Part shown: positions 1 to 5,891 of the stretch, piece by piece
Layout of the letters: every line of letters begins with the position of its first letter
How positions within the stretch are numbered: position 1 is the first letter of the stretch
DNA from: Acidimicrobiia bacterium
Lineage (GTDB): Bacteria > Actinomycetota > Acidimicrobiia > Acidimicrobiales > Ilumatobacteraceae
Direction of reading: 5' to 3'
DNA length: 13,775 nucleotides
Assembly: GCA_013811855.1 (NCBI GenBank)
Contig: JACCUL010000095.1
Location: forward strand, 1 to 13,775
The notes under the pieces: generated by a model
The model's input: the letters and a program-made list of their open reading frames with translations, nothing else
The model's database searches: none
What the model was told of the DNA's origin: nothing
Program-made: the position numbers and the translations under genes

Positions 1-562
1 GTCGCGGGTCGCCGACGATCGTGGCCGCGGCGTCGGGTCGGCCGCCCTGTTCGACGCGCTCGGGCGCCACGTCGCGCCGGATGCCGTCGTGTGCGTCGAC
101 GTCGGCAACAACGCCTACTCGTTCGGCCGCTACTTCGAGGTCGATCGGCAGTCGGTGCTGATGTCCGGCTACCTGGGGTCGATCGGCTTCGCCCTGCCGG
201 CGGCGATGGGCGCGTGGATGGCCGTCGGTGGCGAGCACCAGGTCGTCGCCGTCGCCGGTGACGGTGGCTTCGGCCAGTACGCGATGGAACTGACGACGGC
301 GGTGCGCTACGACATGGACATCACCGTCGTGCTGCTCGACAACGGCGAGCTCGGCAAGATCTCCAAGGAGCAGCGGGCCGGTCACTTCGACGTGTGGCAG
401 ACGGCGCTCGTCAACCCGGACTTCGCGGCGTTCGCCGGCCTGTGCGGCGCGCTCGGCGTCAGCGTGGCGACGCGGGTCGATCTCGATCGTGCACTGGCGC
501 AGGCGTTGGCCCATCGCGGTCCGGCGCTCGTCCACGTCCACACCGACGTCGGGCTGGTGTGA
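1..562 (+). CDS. Thiamine-pyrophosphate-dependent enzyme, C-terminal part (acetolactate synthase / pyruvate oxidase family), 5' end outside window
   Basis: The reading frame is open from base 2 to a TGA at 560-562, so only the last ~186 codons are present. What is visible is the C-terminal TPP-binding domain of the acetolactate synthase/pyruvate oxidase/benzoylformate decarboxylase superfamily. The segment SGYLGSIGFALPAAMGA is the usual run before the cofactor site. The motif starting GDGGFGQ (bases 257 onward) and ending in LLDNGELG is the Mg-diphosphate-binding GDG...N signature of about 30 residues. The catalytic Glu and the N-terminal domain lie outside the window, so the substrate cannot be assigned. 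Family members decarboxylate 2-oxo acids and transfer the resulting two-carbon unit to a keto acid, quinone or oxygen. An apparent GTG start at base 89 lies inside the conserved domain and is not the real start. The gene is followed 61 bases later by a PLP dehydratase on the same strand. Confidence 0.9.
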   Translation, partial: SRVADDRGRGVGSAALFDALGRHVAPDAVVCVDVGNNAYSFGRYFEVDRQSVLMSGYLGSIGFALPAAMGAWMAVGGEHQVVAVAGDGGFGQYAMELTTAVRYDMDITVVLLDNGELGKISKEQRAGHFDVWQTALVNPDFAAFAGLCGALGVSVATRVDLDRALAQALAHRGPALVHVHTDVGLV

Positions 563-610
563 GCGTGGGGTGACGAGCAGACCTCGTCAGAACCGCCATG
601 CGTGGCGTGC

Positions 611-616
611 CACGCT
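611..616 (+). promoter_or_regulatory. Possible leaderless -10 element of the dehydratase (CACGCT)
   Basis: CACGCT ends exactly 7 nt before the GTG at 624 and no purine-rich Shine-Dalgarno is present. The same hexamer precedes the zinc-finger gene at 4725. It fits the loose xANNNT form of the window-wide -10 pattern, but its first base is not T, so confidence is limited. No recognisable -35 box is seen. Confidence 0.35.
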
Positions 617-623
617 GGCCGGC

Positions 624-1583
624 GTGGACAGACCGGCGGTGACGCCTGACGACGTCGCCGGTGCGGTGGGTCGGCTCGGTGACCGGGTGCGGCGGACGCC
701 GGTCATGCGGGCGCGAGCCGGCGAGCTGGCGGTGCCGAGCGACGTCACGCTGAAGCTGGAGCTGTTGCAGCACACCGGGTCGTTCAAGCCCCGCGGCGCG
801 TTCAACCGCGTGCTGAGCGCGCGCGAAGCGGGCGAGGTGCCGCCTTCCGGGCTGATCGCCGCCTCGGGCGGCAATCACGGCGCCGCCGTCGCCCACGTCG
901 CCGGCGAGTTGGGTCTGGCGGCCGAGGTCTTCGTCCCGGCGACGAGCCCGGCCACGAAGCGGGAACGCATCACCTCGCTCGGGGCGACGGTGCACGTGAT
1001 CGACGGCTACTACGACGATGCGCAGGCGGCCGCGAACGAGCGGCGGGCCGAGACTGGTGCGCTGCTCGTGCACCCCTACGACCACCCGGCCATCGTCGCT
1101 GGGCAGGGGACGATGGCCCACGAGCTGGACGAGCAGATCGACGGGTACGACACCCTCGTCGTGGCGACGGGCGGTGGCGGGTTCGTGGCCGGCCAGGCGG
1201 CGTGGGTCGAGGACCGTCGACGGATCGTCAGTGTCGAGCCTCTGACGAGCCGGTGCCTGCAGGCGGCGATCGAGGCCGGGCGCCCGACACCGGTCGACGT
1301 CAGTGGCCTCGCCGCCGACTCGCTCGGCGCCCGGCAGCTCGGTGAAGTGGCGTGGTCGCTCGTGCGCCGGTTCGTCGACGAGGCCGTCGTGGTCGGCGAC
1401 GACGACATCCGCGCCGCCCAACACGTGTTGTGGGAGCGGTTCCGGCTGGTCGTCGAGCCGGGAGGCGCGACGGCGTTGGCCGCGCTCCGCTCCGGGGCCT
1501 ACGTCCCCGAACGTGGCGAGCGGATGGTCGTCGTGGTGTGCGGCGCCAACTGCGATCCGGCGACGGTCCAAGGGGACGCGTGA
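624..1583 (+). CDS. PLP-dependent serine/threonine dehydratase (fold type II)
   Basis: This is a 319-aa tryptophan-synthase-beta-type PLP enzyme, predicted to deaminate L-threonine and/or L-serine to the 2-oxo acid plus ammonia in the cytosol. The Schiff-base lysine is K55 in SFKPRGA; SGGNHG (81-86) binds the substrate carboxylate, and the glycine loop TGGGG (182-186) holds the PLP phosphate. CGANCD (306-311) is the C-terminal segment where a Ser or Cys (here C306) contacts the pyridine nitrogen. There is no C-terminal ACT regulatory domain, so it resembles short catabolic or racemase-like dehydratases rather than full-length biosynthetic IlvA. Serine racemase is an alternative. GTG 624 was chosen because the protein then begins at the usual distance from the core and sits 7 nt after a -10-like hexamer; GTG 570 is an alternative, and the further upstream frame overlaps the previous gene with unlike residues. 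It converges on the SDR gene with 16 bases between stops. Confidence 0.88.
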   Translation: MDRPAVTPDDVAGAVGRLGDRVRRTPVMRARAGELAVPSDVTLKLELLQHTGSFKPRGAFNRVLSAREAGEVPPSGLIAASGGNHGAAVAHVAGELGLAAEVFVPATSPATKRERITSLGATVHVIDGYYDDAQAAANERRAETGALLVHPYDHPAIVAGQGTMAHELDEQIDGYDTLVVATGGGGFVAGQAAWVEDRRRIVSVEPLTSRCLQAAIEAGRPTPVDVSGLAADSLGARQLGEVAWSLVRRFVDEAVVVGDDDIRAAQHVLWERFRLVVEPGGATALAALRSGAYVPERGERMVVVVCGANCDPATVQGDA

Positions 1584-1599
1584 TCGTGTTGCCGTTCCG

Positions 1600-2382
1600 T
1601 CAGGTCGAAGTGTCCGGCGACGAGCCGTTTGCTCGGTCGGCCGACTGGAGCCGGTGCACGAGGCGGCGCATCACGGGGCGGGGCGTGAAACGGACGGACG
1701 CCGCCAGCACCTTGTTGCGCAGCCCGGTGACGTGGACCACGTCGCCGCGCTGCATCGCCCGGTAGCCGGAAGCGGCGACGTCGGCCGCCGACGGCAGGTG
1801 GCGTTCCTTGACGAGCCGGGATTCGCCGAGGTTGGCGGCGTCCTGGAAGCCGCTGGCGGTCGGGCCGGGGCACAGCGCGGTGACGGTCACGCCCGAGCCG
1901 CGCAGCTCTTCGGCCAACGCCTCGCTGAACGAGAGCACGTACGCCTTCGTCGCGTAGTAGACGGCCATCAGCGGTCCGGGCTGGAACGCCGCCGTCGAGG
2001 CCACGTTGAGCACCTTCCCCGAGCCCCGCTCGACCATCGCCGGCAGGTAGCGCCGGGTGAGCTGGGTCAGGGCGGCGACGTTGAGCTGGATCATCGCCAT
2101 GGTCCGGTCCGGGTCGGCCTCGACGAAGGCGCCGAAGTCGCCGACCCCGGCGTTGTTGACGAGCACGTCGACGTCGGGCACGGTCTCGACGAGCGCGGCG
2201 ACGCCGGCGGGTGTCGACAGGTCGGCGGTCACGGCCACGGCGTCCGGGAGCGACGCCGCCAGCTGTTCCAGCGCGGAGGTCGAGCGGGCGGCGAGCACGA
2301 CCCGCTTCCCGTCGGCGGCGAGCAACCGGGTCAGCTCCAGTCCGATCCCGCTCGATGCACCGGTGACGAGCGCGGTGTTCAT
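1600..2382 (-). CDS. Classical short-chain dehydrogenase/reductase (SDR)
   Basis: This is a 260-aa NAD(P)-dependent oxidoreductase of the classical SDR family (DltE/YqjQ-like group), a soluble Rossmann-fold enzyme that interconverts an alcohol and a carbonyl. The cofactor motif TGASSGIG is at 7-14 and NNAG at 76-79. The catalytic residues are N101, S129 and the Y142-x3-K146 pair in YYATK, with PG at 172-173. An Arg (R33, in AARS) soon after beta-2 favours NADP(H). The Arg-rich C-terminal ~30 residues vary in this group. The substrate is unknown. Translation starts at an ATG with a clear GAGGAG Shine-Dalgarno 8 nt upstream, making it one of three leadered genes in the window. It is divergent from the MFS transporter across a symmetric operator array, so a TetR-type repressor probably controls it; no regulator gene is present here. 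Confidence 0.93.
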   Translation of the reverse strand: MNTALVTGASSGIGLELTRLLAADGKRVVLAARSTSALEQLAASLPDAVAVTADLSTPAGVAALVETVPDVDVLVNNAGVGDFGAFVEADPDRTMAMIQLNVAALTQLTRRYLPAMVERGSGKVLNVASTAAFQPGPLMAVYYATKAYVLSFSEALAEELRGSGVTVTALCPGPTASGFQDAANLGESRLVKERHLPSAADVAASGYRAMQRGDVVHVTGLRNKVLAASVRFTPRPVMRRLVHRLQSADRANGSSPDTST

Positions 2383-2390
2383 GGTGCGGG

Positions 2391-2396
2391 CTCCTC
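2391..2396 (-). promoter_or_regulatory. Shine-Dalgarno of the SDR gene (GAGGAG)
   Basis: Read on the minus strand, GAGGAG lies 8 nt before the ATG at 2382. It fixes the SDR start and contrasts with most neighbouring genes, which lack a Shine-Dalgarno. Confidence 0.75.
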
Positions 2397-2402
2397 GGCT
2401 GA

Positions 2403-2430
2403 CGGTCGGTGATCCGACCGTATCGGTCGG
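2403..2430. promoter_or_regulatory. Symmetric operator array between SDR and MFS genes (TetR-like)
   Basis: Three alternating 7-bp half sites lie in a row: CGGTCGG (2403-2409), CCGACCG (2414-2420) and CGGTCGG (2424-2430). They make two overlapping perfect dyads, one with a 4-bp spacer (TGAT) and one with a 3-bp spacer (TAT). Such short-spaced symmetric sites are typical of TetR-family operators. On the minus strand the second dyad contains TACGGT (2422-2417), a good -10 candidate for the SDR gene 34 nt before its ATG, so binding would be expected to block SDR transcription. A smaller dyad, CCGA-TGT-TCGG (2451-2461), lies on the MFS side. The dyads are seen directly; the regulator family is inference. 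Confidence 0.6.
2417..2422 (-). promoter_or_regulatory. Probable -10 element of the SDR gene (TACGGT)
   Basis: The minus strand reads TACGGT inside the operator dyad, 34 nt before the SDR ATG. It matches the TA(G/C)(C/G)GT form found before leaderless genes here, but its distance predicts a leader of roughly 27 nt that carries the GAGGAG site. No convincing -35 is visible. Confidence 0.45.
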
Positions 2431-2495
2431 CCCGACACCTTGCCGGCAGACCGATGTTCGGACGGTTGAGCACGGAGTGGGCGCGGCGCGGTCGG

Positions 2496-2501
2496 CAGAC
2501 T
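2496..2501 (+). promoter_or_regulatory. Weak -10-like element of the MFS gene (CAGACT)
   Basis: CAGACT ends 9 nt before ATG 2511, with no Shine-Dalgarno between. It is a loose xANNNT match only. It overlaps the 10-mer GTCGGCAGAC (2491-2500), which recurs directly before the dehalogenase ATG (3760-3769). Confidence 0.25.
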
Positions 2502-2510
2502 CGTCCGTGC

Positions 2511-3758
2511 ATGTCGTTGCAGCGAACGCGATGGTCGTCGGCGGTGCTCGTGCTCGCCCTCGTGATGGCCGGCGCGTGCGTGGCCCAGGCGTTCGGCCGC
2601 TTCACGTATGGCGTGGTGCTACCAGCCGTGCGCGACGACATGCTCGGGTCCAACCGGGCCGCCGGCCTGCTCGGCACGGTCAACGTCGCCGCCTACCTCG
2701 CCGGCACGGTCGTCGTCGCCACGTTGTCCACCCGACTGGCCCTGGTCGTCCTGATCCGCGCCGGACTGTGCCTCTCGACAGGCGGGTTGCTGCTCGCTTC
2801 GGTGGCCGGCAATCCTGCGGTGCTGAGCGTGGCGCTCGTCGCCATGGGCCTCGGCGGGGCGGCGATCTGGATCCCTTCACCCCGCGTGGCGTCCGGCGCG
2901 CTGCCACCACGCCGTCGCGGTCTGGCCGCCGGCCTGATCGGCATGGGCATCGGCGTCGGCATCGTGTTCGCGGGATGGCTGGCCGACGCGCAGCGCGACG
3001 GCGAGGGCGACGAGGGGTGGCGCAACGTGTATCGGGTCGAGGGGCTCATCGGGATCGCCGTGCTCCTGGCCGCCGTGGTGCTGCTGCGCCATCGGGAGGA
3101 CGAGAGCGCGGCGTCCCCGCCAGCGGGTCCGGCCGGCGCCGGTGGGTTCGGCGCGCTGCGCCGCATCCACGGCTGGCGGGCACTGACGTTGGCGTACGCC
3201 GCGTTCGGGTTCATGTACCTCTTGGTGTTCGCCTTCCTCGTCGCCCGTCTCGAAGACGATGCCGGGTTTGCCGCCGACCGCGCCTCGGCGATGTTCTCGC
3301 TCGTCGGCGTGGCGGCCATCTTCGGGGGCATCCTGCTCGGGCCGCTCTCGGATCGCATCGGCCGGCGGGCCACGATGGTCGGTGCGTTCCTCACGTTCGG
3401 TGCCTCGTCGCTGGCCGTGCTGCCCGGCCATCAACCGTGGGTCGTGATCGGCGTGATCGGTGTCGGCGTCACGTTCTCCGGGCTGCCGGCGGTGATCGCG
3501 GCGTACGTCGTCGACGCCACGGACGCCGTCACGTACGGGCCGGCGTACAGCGCGGCGACGCTGGCCTTCGGCGTGGCCCAGATGTGCGCGCCGCAGGTCG
3601 GTGGGTTCATCGCCGACGCCCAGGGCTCGTTCACGCCGGTCTTCCTGCTGAGCGCGGCGGTGTCCGTGGCCGGTGCGTTCCTGTCGTCACGGCTGCCCGA
3701 TCCGCGACGCACCGCCGTCGCCGCGCCGGATGGTGCCTTGGTGGCGCCCGATCCATAG
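2511..3758 (+). CDS. MFS transporter, YbfB/YjiJ-like
   Basis: This is a 415-aa integral membrane protein with about 12 hydrophobic segments in two halves. A hydrophilic, charged stretch (about 192-220) forms the central loop. The N-terminal segment AQAFGRFTYGVVLPAVRDDM (25-44) matches the YbfB/YjiJ group of major facilitators. GPLSDRIGRR (277-286) is the MFS motif-A loop of the second half. The substrate is unknown; the family is thought to export or import small organic solutes. ATG 2511 was chosen because TM1 follows about 10 residues later. An in-frame start at 2409 would add 34 uncharacteristic residues coded inside the operator array, and is rejected. No Shine-Dalgarno is seen; CAGACT ends 9 nt before the ATG. 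The gene is divergent from the SDR gene, and its stop codon lies 11 nt before the dehalogenase start, so the two may be co-transcribed. Confidence 0.88.
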   Translation: MSLQRTRWSSAVLVLALVMAGACVAQAFGRFTYGVVLPAVRDDMLGSNRAAGLLGTVNVAAYLAGTVVVATLSTRLALVVLIRAGLCLSTGGLLLASVAGNPAVLSVALVAMGLGGAAIWIPSPRVASGALPPRRRGLAAGLIGMGIGVGIVFAGWLADAQRDGEGDEGWRNVYRVEGLIGIAVLLAAVVLLRHREDESAASPPAGPAGAGGFGALRRIHGWRALTLAYAAFGFMYLLVFAFLVARLEDDAGFAADRASAMFSLVGVAAIFGGILLGPLSDRIGRRATMVGAFLTFGASSLAVLPGHQPWVVIGVIGVGVTFSGLPAVIAAYVVDATDAVTYGPAYSAATLAFGVAQMCAPQVGGFIADAQGSFTPVFLLSAAVSVAGAFLSSRLPDPRRTAVAAPDGALVAPDP

Positions 3759-3761
3759 GGT
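3756..3761 (+). promoter_or_regulatory. Probable leaderless -10 element of the dehalogenase (TAGGGT), overlapping the MFS stop codon
   Basis: TAGGGT ends 8 nt before ATG 3770. Its first three bases are the TAG stop codon of the MFS gene. This would let the dehalogenase be transcribed independently as a leaderless message, besides any read-through from the MFS promoter. The AGGG within it could also serve as a weak ribosome-binding site about 9 nt from the ATG, so the two roles cannot be separated by eye. Confidence 0.5.
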
Positions 3762-3769
3762 CGGCAGAC

Positions 3770-4693
3770 ATGCAGGTGCTGCGCACACCCGACGAGCGCT
3801 TCGTCGACCTCGCCGGGTTCCCGTTCGACCCGCACTACGTCGACGTCGAGGCCGGCGACGGATCGGCCGACACGTTGCGCGTCCACGTCGTGGATGAGGG
3901 GCCACGGGACGCGGCCGAGACCGTCGTCATGGTCCACGGCGAACCGTCGTGGTCGTACCTCTACCGCACGATGATCCCCCGGTTCGTCGACGCAGGGCAC
4001 CGAGCGGTGGCGCCGGACCTCGTCGGCTTCGGACGGTCCGACAAGCCGACGCCGCGCACCGAGTACACCTACCAGCGGCACGTCGACTGGCTGCGCGAGA
4101 CGTTGTTCGACCGGCTCGAACTCGACGGCATCACCCTCGTCTGCCAGGACTGGGGTGGCCTCCTCGGCCTGCGCCTCGTGGCCGAGCATCCGGAGCGGTT
4201 CCGCCGTGTCGTGGCCGCCAACACGTTCCTGCCCACCGGCGACCGGGATCCGGGCGAGGCGTTCCTCCGCTGGCGCGCCTTCAGCCAGAACGTTCCCGAG
4301 CTGCCGGTGGGATGGATCGTGCAGGGGGCGACGACGACCGAGCTCTCCGACGACGTCGTGGCCGCGTACGAGGCCCCGTTCCCCGACGAGTCCTACAAGG
4401 AGGGCGCCCGGCAGTTCCCGGTCCTCGTCCCGGCGGCGCCCGACGACCCGGCCGCCGACGCGAACCGGCGGGCGTGGGAGTCCCTGGAGCGGTTCGACAA
4501 GCCGTTCCTGTGCGCCTTCGGCGACTCCGACCCCGTCACCAGCGGTGCCGACCGCTACCTCATCGAGCGCATCCCGGGCGCCGCCGGCCAGCCGCACACG
4601 ACGCTCGTCGGCGGCGGTCACTTCCTCCAGGAGGACGTCGGGGACGAGCTCGCCGCGGCCACGCTCGACCTGATCGCCCGTACACCGGCGTAG
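3770..4693 (+). CDS. dhmA: Haloalkane dehalogenase, subfamily I (DhmA-like)
   Basis: This is a 307-aa alpha/beta-hydrolase that closely resembles mycobacterial DhmA over its whole length as I recall it, including the N-terminal VLRTPDERF and the PHYVDV segment; this fixes the start at ATG 3770. Haloalkane dehalogenases cleave carbon-halogen bonds hydrolytically, giving an alcohol, halide and a proton, in the cytosol. The nucleophile is D127 in CQDWGG with halide-binding W128. E58 and W61 lie in HGEPSWSYLYR, like the oxyanion region of DhlA. W168 in the cap domain (about 155-235) is a candidate second halide-binding Trp. The acid is D254 in GDSDP and the catalytic His is H284 in GGHFLQE. The order and positions fit subfamily HLD-I. 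All catalytic residues are intact, so activity is likely, though HLD-I members from mycobacteria often have narrow or unknown natural substrates. It follows the MFS gene by 11 nt. Confidence 0.92.
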   Translation: MQVLRTPDERFVDLAGFPFDPHYVDVEAGDGSADTLRVHVVDEGPRDAAETVVMVHGEPSWSYLYRTMIPRFVDAGHRAVAPDLVGFGRSDKPTPRTEYTYQRHVDWLRETLFDRLELDGITLVCQDWGGLLGLRLVAEHPERFRRVVAANTFLPTGDRDPGEAFLRWRAFSQNVPELPVGWIVQGATTTELSDDVVAAYEAPFPDESYKEGARQFPVLVPAAPDDPAADANRRAWESLERFDKPFLCAFGDSDPVTSGADRYLIERIPGAAGQPHTTLVGGGHFLQEDVGDELAAATLDLIARTPA

Positions 4694-4710
4694 CGGCCGG
4701 GGCGCCGCGG

Positions 4711-4716
4711 CACGCT
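4711..4716 (+). promoter_or_regulatory. Possible leaderless -10 element of the zinc-finger gene (CACGCT)
   Basis: CACGCT ends 8 nt before ATG 4725 and is identical to the hexamer before the dehydratase at 611-616. GGAG at 4717-4720 could instead be a Shine-Dalgarno, though a 4-nt gap to the ATG is short. Both readings stay open. Confidence 0.3.
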
Positions 4717-4724
4717 GGAGCCCA

Positions 4725-5129
4725 ATGGCCGACACCTGCTCCCACCTCGACACCATCATCGACGCCCCACCGAGCGACGACGGCTGCACCGACTGCCTGC
4801 GCATCGGCGGGCAGTGGATGCACCTGCGGCGCTGCGCCGAGTGCGGGCACGTCGGGTGCTGCGACAGCTCGCCTCATCGCCACGCCACCGCCCACTTCCG
4901 CGAGACCGGACGACTGAACCGGCCGGCCCGAGTTCTGGGTGCGCTCCGTCTCGCAGTTGAGACGCTGACGCGCCCAGGTCGGTCCGTGAGACGAAGCGCA
5001 CCCAGATGGCCGCCCACGCCTGACCGTGCTCAGACGGCGGCGAGCGGCGCCGGTTCGTCGCGCAGCTCGGCCAGCAGCGCAACGAGCTCGCCCATGACGC
5101 GATCGGCCGCCGCGCGCACCTCCTCGTAG
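4725..5129 (+). pseudogene. UBP-type zinc-finger protein, 3' part lost or replaced
   Basis: The first ~62 residues are a clear UBP-type zinc finger of the short stand-alone kind common in actinobacteria. Candidate zinc ligands are C5 and H7 (CSHLD), C21 and C24, C37 and C40 (CAECGHVGCC), C45/C46, and H53 and H57 (RHATAHF). Family members usually continue with HP...EPGE.W.WCY.DE and end near 85-95 residues. Here the sequence diverges right after HFRETG (about base 4911) into low-complexity Arg/Ser/Ala-rich residues running to a stop at 5129, overlapping the 3' end of the opposite-strand acyltransferase by 100 bases. The lost tail corresponds to conserved residues that in eukaryotic USP5 help bind the ubiquitin C-terminus; the bacterial role is unknown. 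A long inverted repeat begins at 4935, just after the break. I read this as a 3'-decayed or truncated gene, but a short functional variant is possible. The other two frames do not restore the tail. Confidence 0.6.
4935..5005. repeat. Long imperfect inverted repeat; candidate bidirectional terminator or small inserted element
   Basis: The left arm (4935-4955) and right arm (4985-5005) pair over 21 positions with 3 mismatches. The outer 11 bp, CTGGGTGCGCT and AGCGCACCCAG, are perfect, and about 29 nt separate the arms. Inside the left half a second perfect hairpin, CGTCTC-GCAGTT-GAGACG (4947-4964), competes with the long stem for the same bases. It lies between a plus-strand gene with a broken 3' end and the stop of a minus-strand gene (5030), a natural place for a bidirectional terminator. 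No U-tract follows, and the large loop is unusual for an intrinsic terminator. A remnant of a small mobile or dispersed repeat is the alternative. Beyond it, 5006-5029 shows nothing recognisable. Confidence 0.6.
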
Positions 5130-5770
5130 GGCGGGTCGTCGCTGCTCACCAGGGAGCGGACGTCGATCGGTGCCCCGACCTCGACGGCTACCTTCGGTCG
5201 CCGGATCAGGTTGGCCAGCATGCTCAGCGCGATCCTGCGCCGGCCGAGGACCTCGTGGGCGCCGAGCATGGCGACCGGCACGATCGGCGCGCCCGTGCGC
5301 AACGCCAGGCGCACGGCGCCGGTCTTGGCCCGCTCCGGCCACATCGAGGGATCGCGAGTGATCCGACCCTCCGGGTACAGGCCGACAGCCTCGCCGTGGG
5401 CGAGCGCCTCGGCGGCCGGGTCCAGCGCGTGGGCGGCGTCGGGATCTCCTCGCCGGACGGGGATGAAACCGAGCCGGCGGGCCACCCACCCGATCACCGG
5501 CGCCCGGAACACACCCGACGTGGCGAGCAGCCGCAGCGAGCGGCCGAGTCGACGGCAGGCCAGGGCCAACAGCACGCCGTCGGCGTAGCTGGTGTGGTTG
5601 GAGATGACGATGATCGCGCCCGGCGGCAGCCGCTGCGCCGCCCGTCGCCGGCTGCGCTGGCGTTCGACCTGCAGCCGGCTGACGACCGTGACGACGGTGC
5701 CGAGCACGGCCGCGAGCAGCGCGTAGAGGATCGCGCCCGTCCGCCCCGGTCGACTCCACAGTCGGTCCAT
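5030..5770 (-). CDS. 1-acyl-sn-glycerol-3-phosphate acyltransferase-like protein (PlsC family)
   Basis: This is a 246-aa membrane-associated acyltransferase of the PlsC/LPLAT family, predicted to move an acyl chain from acyl-ACP or acyl-CoA to lysophosphatidate or a similar acceptor at the inner face of the membrane. The N-terminal hydrophobic helix (about 12-31) is the likely anchor. Motif I is NHTSYAD (58-64), the catalytic HX4D with H59 and D64. GFIPVRRGD (101-109) resembles motif II, and YPEGRITRD (132-140) is motif III, the EGxx(S/T) phosphate-binding loop. VPVAMLGAHE (164-173) fits motif IV. The length is normal for the family. ATG 5770 is preceded by TAGCGT ending 9 nt upstream and by no Shine-Dalgarno. 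It is divergent from the pirin gene with 121 bp between. The exact acceptor cannot be told from sequence; many actinobacteria have several paralogues. Confidence 0.9.
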   Translation of the reverse strand: MDRLWSRPGRTGAILYALLAAVLGTVVTVVSRLQVERQRSRRRAAQRLPPGAIIVISNHTSYADGVLLALACRRLGRSLRLLATSGVFRAPVIGWVARRLGFIPVRRGDPDAAHALDPAAEALAHGEAVGLYPEGRITRDPSMWPERAKTGAVRLALRTGAPIVPVAMLGAHEVLGRRRIALSMLANLIRRPKVAVEVGAPIDVRSLVSSDDPPYEEVRAAADRVMGELVALLAELRDEPAPLAAV

Positions 5771-5779
5771 CGGCGGCCG

Positions 5780-5785
5780 ACGCTA
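5780..5785 (-). promoter_or_regulatory. Probable leaderless -10 element of the acyltransferase (TAGCGT)
   Basis: On the minus strand TAGCGT ends 9 nt before ATG 5770, with only CGGCCGCCG between, so there is no room for a ribosome-binding site. The same hexamer stands before the flavin monooxygenase at 7591. Confidence 0.55.
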
Positions 5786-5850
5786 CGCGCGCTGGGGCCG
5801 AAAGGCAGTGGGGCGCCTCCCTCGAGACGACGAACGGGAATACGAACGAG

Positions 5851-5885
5851 TTGAATAGGTTGAGATCGCAAGTACCACTCGGAGG
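5851..5885 (+). promoter_or_regulatory. Promoter region and Shine-Dalgarno of the pirin gene
   Basis: This is an AT-richer island in GC-rich DNA. TAGGTT (5856-5861) fits TANNNT, 30 nt before ATG 5892; TTGAAT (5851-5856) with TACCAC (5873-5878) at 16 nt spacing is an alternative -35/-10 pair. GGAGG (5881-5885) is a strong Shine-Dalgarno 6 nt before the ATG. Two GTTGA direct repeats flank ATAG (from 5850) and might be part of a regulator site. Only the Shine-Dalgarno is firm. Confidence 0.5.
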
Positions 5886-5891
5886 TCCACG

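Noticed and set aside
459..1571. Long open frame on the minus strand opposite the dehydratase
   Set aside because: High-GC shadow: Arg/His-rich low-complexity translation, no recognisable domain, and the opposite strand carries a clear PLP enzyme.
2409..2510. N-terminal extension of the MFS transporter
   Set aside because: The extra residues are not transporter-like, and the DNA carries the symmetric operator array; ATG 2511 gives a normal first helix.
4901..4960. Frameshift restoring the zinc-finger tail
   Set aside because: The alternative frame reads EPAGPSSGC, with E, P and C at the family spacing, but lacks the Trp residues and ends at a stop after a few codons, so it is probably coincidence.
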